Shown piece by piece: positions 41,924-47,326 of a stretch of 47,326 bases of DNA. Each line of letters opens with the position of its first letter. Position 1 is the stretch's first letter. This DNA comes from CAUZFZ01 sp963579025 (GTDB lineage Bacteria > Planctomycetota > Planctomycetia > Planctomycetales > Planctomycetaceae). The stretch lies in contig CAUZFZ010000069.1 of assembly GCA_963579025.1 (NCBI GenBank), positions 1-47,326 on the forward strand. The letters run 5' to 3'. The position numbers and the translations under genes were made by a program. The notes under the pieces are model-generated. The model saw nothing but the letters and a program-made list of their open reading frames with translations, made no database searches and had not been told where the DNA came from.

Positions 41924-42038
41924 ACCTGCGGCTGTCCTCACGGCCAGGAGTGTCCGGCCGACACGACTGAATCAGTGAGTGAGTTGGCCGGAGAAAAACA
42001 TCTCATTCAGCTTCGTTCTGCAGCAAGGAGAGAAAGTT

Positions 42039-42536
42039 ATGTCGATGTTCGTCGGTGAGGCTCTGGTTGGTGAGGGCAATGAGGTCGCTCACATCGATCT
42101 GTTAATTGGTGACAAGGACGGCCCCGTGGGTGTGGCGTTTGCCAATGCTCTGTGCAGCCAGACGATGGGACACAGCAATCTGCTGGCCGTGCTGGAACCG
42201 AATCTGGCGGTCAAGCCGGCGACTGTGATGATCACCAAAGTCACGATCAAAGGCGCCAAGCAGGCCGTGCAGATGTTCGGGCCGGCTCAGAAAGCCGTTG
42301 CCGACGCAGTTGGTGATGCAGTCGAGGCAGGCACGATCCCGAAGGATCAGGCAGAGAATCTGGTCGTCGTCTGTGGCGTGTTCATTCACTGGGAAGCCGA
42401 CGACGACGCGAAAATCTACGAGTACAACAAAGAAGCGACAAAGCTCTCGATCGAACGAGCGATGGGCTCAAGTCCCTCGATCGATGAAGTGCTTGCGAAG
42501 AAGGGCGACGCCAAACACCCGTTCTTCGCCGGCTGA
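42039..42536 (+). CDS. fae: formaldehyde-activating enzyme
   Basis: Condenses formaldehyde with tetrahydromethanopterin to methylene-H4MPT, in the cytoplasm. The 165-residue sequence has GEALVGEGNEVAHIDLLIG at 6-24; His18 matches the catalytic His of Fae. ANALCSQTMGHSNLLAVLEP and KPATVMITKVTIKGAKQA follow, and the protein ends KHPFFAG. I chose the ATG at 42039 because AAGGAGAG precedes it by about 8 bases. A rho-independent terminator lies 28 bases after the stop, and mtdB is downstream on the same strand. Confidence 0.97.
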   Translation: MSMFVGEALVGEGNEVAHIDLLIGDKDGPVGVAFANALCSQTMGHSNLLAVLEPNLAVKPATVMITKVTIKGAKQAVQMFGPAQKAVADAVGDAVEAGTIPKDQAENLVVVCGVFIHWEADDDAKIYEYNKEATKLSIERAMGSSPSIDEVLAKKGDAKHPFFAG

Positions 42537-42564
42537 TCCTGTCAGACGCGAGATGAACTCCCAG

Positions 42565-42596
42565 AACCCGGCTTCTCATGGAAGCCGGGTTTTCTT
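42565..42596 (+). terminator. rho-independent terminator after fae
   Basis: AACCCGGCTTC at 42565-42575 pairs perfectly with GAAGCCGGGTT at 42581-42591 across a 5-base loop, followed by TTCTT. It lies just after fae, so mtdB probably has its own promoter or is reached by read-through. Confidence 0.85.
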
Positions 42597-42707
42597 ATTG
42601 AATTGTCCAATTGCCAGCCGCAGTCTTGATTGCCGAACTCCGGTTCATGGCAGGATTACGTCGAACCTGAGTCGGCTGCGATGTGCTTCGAACCGGGAAA
42701 CCAGTCT

Positions 42708-43565
42708 ATGAAATCGATCCTGATCCAGTTCGACACGGATTCGCAGCCGAGTTCGTTTGATCGTGTGGTCGCTGTCGATTCCGGTGTGGACGAGTTGTTC
42801 TCGTACAGCGGCATGACTGCCGACAATGTCGCGCCGCTGGTCCACGGAGCGATGTTTACGCGTGGTCCCGCGGACCTGAAAAACACAGCGATCTTCATCG
42901 GCGGCAGCAACGTGGGGGACGGCGAAGCACTGTTGTCGGCCGTGCAGGCGGCATTCTTCGGGCCGATTCGCGTATCCGTGATGATGGACTCCAACGGTTC
43001 GAATACAACGGCGGTCGCGGCTGTTCTGGCGGCGGCCGGGCACTTGGACCTTTCGCATACCACGGCCCTCATCCTTGGCGGTACCGGGCCTGTGGGGCAG
43101 CGGGCGGCTCAGGTCATGTGCGGTCTGGGAGCCAGCGTGCGAATCGGGACGCGGAAGATCAGCCGAGCGGAAACGACGTGTGATGCGGTTGCTGCGGTCG
43201 TGGATGGAGCACAGGTGATCCCGCACGAAACCGGCACGGCACGCGCACTCGCAGCGGCCGCTGACGGAGCAGAATTGATCATCGCCACGGGAGCGGCTGG
43301 CGTGCAGTTGCTGTCCGTCGCGCAACGGCGGGAACTCAGCTCACTGAAAGTTGCTATCGACCTCAATGCCGTTCCACCCGCCGGCATCGAGGGTGTTGAG
43401 GTCATGGACCGTGCCGAGGAACGCGATGGCGTCATCTGCTACGGAGCGATCGGCGTCGGTGGAAAGAAGATGAAGATTCATAAGGCGGCGGTCGCGAAGC
43501 TGTTTACAGCGAACGACCTGGTACTCGACACGAACGCCATCTTCGAAATCGGGCAGAAGCTGTGA
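42708..43565 (+). CDS. mtdB: methylene-H4MPT dehydrogenase
   Basis: Oxidises methylene-H4MPT to methenyl-H4MPT with NAD(P)+. The 285-residue sequence has LIQFDTDSQPSSFDRVVAVD at the start, TALILGGTGPVGQRAAQVMC as the dinucleotide-binding loop, VRIGTRK after it, and GAIGVGGKKMKIHKAAVAKL near the end, a pattern of MtdB. I chose the ATG at 42708, with GGGAAA about 8 bases upstream; the frame is open from 42630. The stop overlaps the GTG of the YkgJ-type gene (GTGA), so the two are translationally coupled. Confidence 0.95.
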   Translation: MKSILIQFDTDSQPSSFDRVVAVDSGVDELFSYSGMTADNVAPLVHGAMFTRGPADLKNTAIFIGGSNVGDGEALLSAVQAAFFGPIRVSVMMDSNGSNTTAVAAVLAAAGHLDLSHTTALILGGTGPVGQRAAQVMCGLGASVRIGTRKISRAETTCDAVAAVVDGAQVIPHETGTARALAAAADGAELIIATGAAGVQLLSVAQRRELSSLKVAIDLNAVPPAGIEGVEVMDRAEERDGVICYGAIGVGGKKMKIHKAAVAKLFTANDLVLDTNAIFEIGQKL

Positions 43566-44008
43566 CCGATACGCCGCCGACTGCAGACGCGGAAGCTGCG
43601 GAGCCCTGGTACAAAGACGGGCTTCGCTTTCGGTGTACTCAGTGCGGTCACTGCTGCACGGGAACGCCAGGGCATGTCTGGGTCGACGAAGACGAAATCG
43701 CCGCGATCGCTGAGTATCTGGATAAACCGGTCGGCGAGATTCGTCTGATGCACAGCCGACGTGTAGGTTCGCGCGTATCGCTCAACGAGTATGCGAACGG
43801 CGACTGCATTTACTTCGATGGCGCGACACGCGGCTGCACGATTTATCCGGTCCGTCCGAAGCAATGCCAGACATGGCCATTCTGGAATTCCAGCCTGCGC
43901 AGCGAAGCTGACTGGAAAGCAGTGCAGAAAGAGTGCCCAGGTGCGGGACACGGTGATTTTGTCCCACTGGAACAAATCGAGATCCGCGCCTCGCAGATCG
44001 ATGTCTAG
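43562..44008 (+). CDS. YkgJ-type cysteine-cluster protein
   Basis: A 148-residue protein with CTQCGHCC at 25-32, the zinc/iron-chelating motif of the YkgJ family (Pfam CxCxxCC). Other Cys lie in GDCIYF, RGCTIYPVRPKQCQTWP and KECPG. It probably binds an Fe-S cluster or metal. The start is a GTG that overlaps the mtdB stop by four bases, so it is likely made with MtdB, but its role in C1 metabolism is unproven. It converges with the tandem-receiver gene, two bases away. Confidence 0.88.
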   Translation: MTDTPPTADAEAAEPWYKDGLRFRCTQCGHCCTGTPGHVWVDEDEIAAIAEYLDKPVGEIRLMHSRRVGSRVSLNEYANGDCIYFDGATRGCTIYPVRPKQCQTWPFWNSSLRSEADWKAVQKECPGAGHGDFVPLEQIEIRASQIDV

Positions 44009-44010
44009 CG

Positions 44011-44973
44011 CTAACCCGCGAGTGCCGAATCGGCTGACGGCACACCGGAGACCAGCGTCCAGTAGAGAGCGAACTGCTCCGCGATGCGTCGCATCCGGTC
44101 GAAGCTGACCGGCTTGGAGATAAACGAGCATGCTCCGTTAGCGTATGCTCGCAGAATGTCGGATTCCTGCTTACTCGTCGTCAGCATGACGACCGGGACG
44201 TTGGAAAGCCGCGGATCCGCTCGCATCTCTGCCAACACCTCGAAGCCATTCTTCTTCGGCATGTTGATGTCGAGCAGAACCAGGCCAGGACGCCGGGCGT
44301 TCGCAAATGGGGCTTCGCGGCGCAGGTACTTAAGCGCCTGCTCACCGTCGTCAATCGCTTCGATAAAGCTGACCAGCGAGCAGTCTGCAAATGCCTCCTG
44401 CAGCAGCACCACGTCGTCTTCGCTGTCGTCCACAATCAGGATTTCGACTGGTGGAACGCGGACATCGACAAGTCGTTCGATCGAGTCATCCGAGGCCACT
44501 GAGATCGGTGAAACCGGCGATTGATCGATTCTCGGCAGCAATGCCACCTGGCTCCAGTAACTGGCGAATCGACGCAGCAACTGCTCCTGTTCTTTGATTG
44601 ACTCTGGCCGTGACACAAACGAGCAGGCGCCTTGGCTGTATGCATTCAAGATGTCGGACTGAGCCGTACTGTTTGTGACCACGACCACGGGAATTGAGCG
44701 GATGGCTTCATCGCTTTTCAATTCTGCAAGCACCTCAAGGTCGGTCGACAGGTCGGCGTCCCCCTCACGGCACAGGTCCAGCAGAATAAGAGACGGCGAC
44801 GGGGCGGTTGCAAGCGGGCTCAGGCCGCGCAACCACTCCAGGGCACTCGGGCCGTCAGGAACGACCTGCGCCACATTGATCAGTCCCGTCTTTTCGAAGC
44901 CGGACCGCAGCCAATGCGCGCCATGGTCGTTACTTGCGACGAGCAGGATCTGTATCTGTTGCGAGTCAACCAC
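44011..44973 (-). CDS. tandem-receiver response regulator
   Basis: A 320-residue protein with two REC domains and no output domain. REC2 (residues about 177-305) is complete: LIVDDSEDD at 179-187 with Asp182-Asp183, LLDINMPKKNG with phospho-acceptor Asp235, Thr265 in MLTTS and Lys287 in SKPVS. REC1 (about 8-140) keeps Asp66 in ILLDL but has LLVASND in place of the acidic pair and Arg122 in place of the Lys (SRPES), so it looks degenerate. Residues QSDILNAYSQGACSF of REC1 match ESDILRAYANGACSF of REC2, suggesting a duplication. The start is GTG with AAGGG upstream. It lies 124 bases downstream of the histidine kinase gene on the same strand, so both are probably one unit. Confidence 0.9.
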   Translation of the reverse strand: MVDSQQIQILLVASNDHGAHWLRSGFEKTGLINVAQVVPDGPSALEWLRGLSPLATAPSPSLILLDLCREGDADLSTDLEVLAELKSDEAIRSIPVVVVTNSTAQSDILNAYSQGACSFVSRPESIKEQEQLLRRFASYWSQVALLPRIDQSPVSPISVASDDSIERLVDVRVPPVEILIVDDSEDDVVLLQEAFADCSLVSFIEAIDDGEQALKYLRREAPFANARRPGLVLLDINMPKKNGFEVLAEMRADPRLSNVPVVMLTTSKQESDILRAYANGACSFISKPVSFDRMRRIAEQFALYWTLVSGVPSADSALAG

Positions 44974-45097
44974 GCCGTTAGCCCTTTTGCCCTGTTGTCT
45001 GTTCGCATTCTTCCAGCCGTTCCCGGCAACAATCTTTCGTCCCCGATTGCCGTCCGATCACACTTCGTGATTTGGAAGTCCATCTGACCACGTGTGG

Positions 45098-46975
45098 TCA
45101 TTTCGCAAATGTTATGAAAAACTCTGAACCACCGCCATCACGCGGTTCTATCCACGCGTTGCCACCATATCGGTTGGCCACTTGACGAACGATCGCGAGG
45201 CCTGCCCCTGTGCCTTCGACTTTGCGGCTGACAGCTCGCTGGAACAACTGAAACACGCGTTCTCTTTGATCCTCGGGCACGCCCATACCTCGGTCTCGAA
45301 CGATCAGTCCCACCCAGGGCTGCTCATCATGGGGACCAGGCTCATATCTGCAGATTTCGATATCCGGTGATTCTCCCTCGCGTGTGAACTTGAGGGCGTT
45401 CGCGACGAGGTTGAATAGAGACTGGCGCAACCACCTTGGATCAACCCGAATCTTCGGCAGGTTGTCAGCCGCGATGACTTTTGCCTGAGTGTCCTCCATA
45501 CGCATTTCGAGCCCGCGCAGAACGTCCGCGACTACCAGGCTTGAATCGACCGGCTGAATGCCATCACTCGCCCTTTGCGCCCTCGACAGCATCAGCACAT
45601 CCTCGATCAGGTGATCCAGACGTTCGGAGCTGTCGATGACTCGCTGCAGGTATCCCGATTCGGTCTCGCCGAGCTGACCGCCCACGCGTTCGACGAGCAG
45701 TTGCGAAAAACTGCGGATGGCCCGCAGCGGTTCGCGGAGGTCGTGCGATGTGACGTAGAGCAGTGTCTCCAGATCACGATTCTTCTGAGCGATTTCTTCT
45801 TCCGCCTTCTTCCGCTCAGTAATGTCGTGCAGAAACATGGCGAAAACCGTGCGGCCATCGCAGGGAATCGGCTGCATGGCCATTTCGACGTCGAACATGC
45901 GGCCGTCTTTTTTCATGGCCGGGACTTCCACCCGCTTGCCCAGCATGGAACCCTCTTCACGGGACGCCTCGTAGTTTTCGCGATTCGCCCTGGTACGCTC
46001 TTTCAGAACAGGCGGGAACAACGTGTCGTCCATGTTTTTCCCGATCAGCTCTTCCCGTCCATAGCCGAACACGCGCAACGTGCTGCGGTTGGCATCGGCG
46101 ATCAGGCCTCGCTGATCGACAATCACGATGCAGTCGAGCGCGGAATCGAAGATCGCACGCTTCATCGCCGTGCTCTCTTTCAGAGCACTTTCCGCCGCGT
46201 GTTTTTCGGAAATGTCCCAGAACAGCACTTGAGTACCGACCACGCTCCTGTCTGAATCGAGAACCGGCGATTTGAAGACCTGAACGAATCGCAGTCCTCC
46301 GTTGGTGTCGAGTTCATGTCGTTCGACGGCTTCAAAGACCTGGCCGCTGCGCTGCACGTTCAAGTCGTCTTCGCGATACTTCTTCGCCAACTCCGCAGGG
46401 AACAGGTCAAAGTCGCTCCTGCCCAGCACCTCGGCGGACGACTTGCCAGTAAACGTCGTGAATTGCGAGTTAACGAATGTGAAATGGCCTTCAAGGTCTT
46501 TCTGGATTACGCACAGCGGGAGCTGATCGACGAGCGAGTGGTACAGGGCTTCTGATCGGCTGAGCGCTTCCTGAGATCGGCGGATTCCACTGATATCGGT
46601 CACCACCGCATAGAAGCCGACAGCCTTCCCTCCAGCACCCACCTGGGGCACATGAATGACCTGCGCGGAAATCGTGCGCCCGTCAGACAGCACGAACGTA
46701 GTTTCGAATGTGACCTGTTGTCCCGACAGGGCTGCGTCGATCCACGGACGCAGCTCGCGATACTTGTCGGGACCGTAAAACCCATCCAGAGGTTGCCCGG
46801 ACAGCGCGGATGGTTCAGCGCCAAACCAGTTCTGAAACGCAGCGTTATTGAAACGGAACTGCACCTGGGCATCGACATAGGCGATCAGTACGGGCAGAGC
46901 GTCTGCCATCAGCCCGGGCGCTGGAGTGTGGTCGCCCGGCGAAAGTGCTGCTCGTGCTGAATCGAGTGTCGTCAT
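45098..46975 (-). CDS. PAS-domain sensor histidine kinase
   Basis: A 625-residue soluble kinase with no membrane segment. Three PAS domains lie at about 24-130, 142-255 and 268-385; the last ends with the typical FLHDITERKKAEEEI. HisKA has SHDLREPLRAI with His411. The HATPase region has the N box at NLVANALKF (Asn526), G1 DRGMG at 561-565, F box at VFQLFQR and G2 GTGAGL at 588-593. It would sense a cytoplasmic or redox signal through PAS and pass phosphate to the receiver protein encoded downstream. The ATG at 46975 has a weak ribosome binding site. The downstream tandem-receiver gene is its likely partner. Confidence 0.93.
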   Translation of the reverse strand: MTTLDSARAALSPGDHTPAPGLMADALPVLIAYVDAQVQFRFNNAAFQNWFGAEPSALSGQPLDGFYGPDKYRELRPWIDAALSGQQVTFETTFVLSDGRTISAQVIHVPQVGAGGKAVGFYAVVTDISGIRRSQEALSRSEALYHSLVDQLPLCVIQKDLEGHFTFVNSQFTTFTGKSSAEVLGRSDFDLFPAELAKKYREDDLNVQRSGQVFEAVERHELDTNGGLRFVQVFKSPVLDSDRSVVGTQVLFWDISEKHAAESALKESTAMKRAIFDSALDCIVIVDQRGLIADANRSTLRVFGYGREELIGKNMDDTLFPPVLKERTRANRENYEASREEGSMLGKRVEVPAMKKDGRMFDVEMAMQPIPCDGRTVFAMFLHDITERKKAEEEIAQKNRDLETLLYVTSHDLREPLRAIRSFSQLLVERVGGQLGETESGYLQRVIDSSERLDHLIEDVLMLSRAQRASDGIQPVDSSLVVADVLRGLEMRMEDTQAKVIAADNLPKIRVDPRWLRQSLFNLVANALKFTREGESPDIEICRYEPGPHDEQPWVGLIVRDRGMGVPEDQRERVFQLFQRAVSRKVEGTGAGLAIVRQVANRYGGNAWIEPRDGGGSEFFITFAK

Positions 46976-47247
46976 GATGCTGCCGCAGCGGACTCAACGA
47001 GTGCAGATGAGTCCGAACTTTGTGCGTCAGAGCAAGGATGTCTTCCGATTGTGCGCGGTTCAACGATGAATGCAACGGACTTCACGAGGATTCAACCACA
47101 ACGCTGGTTGGTCCTTTCAGGCGGGCCTATCATCCGCCCCGTATCCGAGGCGTGTACATTCTGAACCATGTCTCGGCCGTTGTCGCCGGAGACTGCCGGG
47201 TGACATCAGGCGGGGCACCCTGTCGTTCAACGCTGTGAAGCATTTTC

Positions 47248-47312
47248 GTAGCCGAAGTCGCCAGACTTTGGCCGTTCGGACCGGACCGCCAACGTCTGGC
47301 GACTTCGGCTAC
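47248..47312. repeat. palindromic dispersed repeat, copy 2
   Basis: Arms at 47248-47271 and 47289-47312 match at 23 of 24 positions, with a 17-base loop. The left arm is identical over 26 bases to that of copy 1 (1087-1112). It lies in the 351-base region after the histidine kinase start, where no gene is supported; the rest of that region shows nothing recognisable. Confidence 0.85.
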
Positions 47313-47326
47313 CACGAAGGCCCTGT

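Noticed and set aside
47020..47238. 72-codon frame after the kinase start
   Set aside because: Weak start, Cys/Arg-rich random-like sequence, runs into a palindromic repeat.
1087..47312. CRISPR array suggested by repeated sequence
   Set aside because: The repeats are isolated palindromes tens of kilobases apart without regular spacers, and there are no cas genes.

Overview
The gene content points to a member of the Planctomycetota. The window holds two formylglycine-dependent sulfatases, DUF1501 and DUF1552 proteins, a DUF1549/DUF1553 planctomycete-type cytochrome c protein, a Tat-exported Gfo/Idh/MocA oxidoreductase, and a tetrahydromethanopterin-linked C1 module (fae, mtdB). GC content is moderately high, genes are mostly single or in short operons, and many intergenic gaps carry dispersed palindromic repeats. 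The species cannot be named from the sequence alone.

Layout. 1-1,422: a G/C homopolymer artefact, a degenerate SGNH-hydrolase-like protein and a palindromic repeat. 1,423-10,074: a two-gene operon on the minus strand encoding a TIR-domain protein and a membrane-anchored AAA/STAND-like ATPase with a long Gly-Leu tetrad repeat, then a membrane protein plus upp, then a large DUF4062-STAND NTPase with a membrane segment and a 14-residue coiled-coil repeat. The flanking genes are the best candidates for an undescribed signalling or immunity system. 10,313-15,226: an esterase, a sulfatase with a discoidin-like tail, an MFS transporter and a small ORF. 15,308-19,016: a DUF4058-like protein, a UvrD/Rep helicase and a carboxylesterase. 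19,050-24,291: secreted proteins including an SMP-30/esterase fusion, LarC with a His-rich tail, and a membrane-anchored coiled-coil protein. 24,560-27,843: a GT4 glycosyltransferase and a DinG-like helicase. 28,166-37,376: a planctomycete catabolic block of DUF1552, DUF1549/1553, DUF1501 and Gfo/Idh genes on the minus strand, followed by a divergent sulfatase. 37,405-40,555: a membrane protein, ndk, a hicBA toxin-antitoxin pair and a second DUF1501. 40,643-44,008: ATP-grasp, fae, mtdB and YkgJ-type genes forming a C1 module. 44,011-46,975: a PAS-rich histidine kinase with a tandem-receiver regulator.

How the genes relate. The sulfatases, DUF15xx proteins, esterases, SMP-30 fusion and Gfo/Idh oxidoreductase fit a life of degrading sulfated or esterified polysaccharides. 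fae and mtdB supply H4MPT-dependent formaldehyde oxidation. The TIR/AAA and DUF4062/STAND genes look like conflict or stress-sensing modules, but no experiment or database search supports that here. At least a dozen palindromic elements lie between genes. One is present at both ends of the window with an identical 26-base arm. Some overlap stop codons or sit where a ribosome binding site should be.
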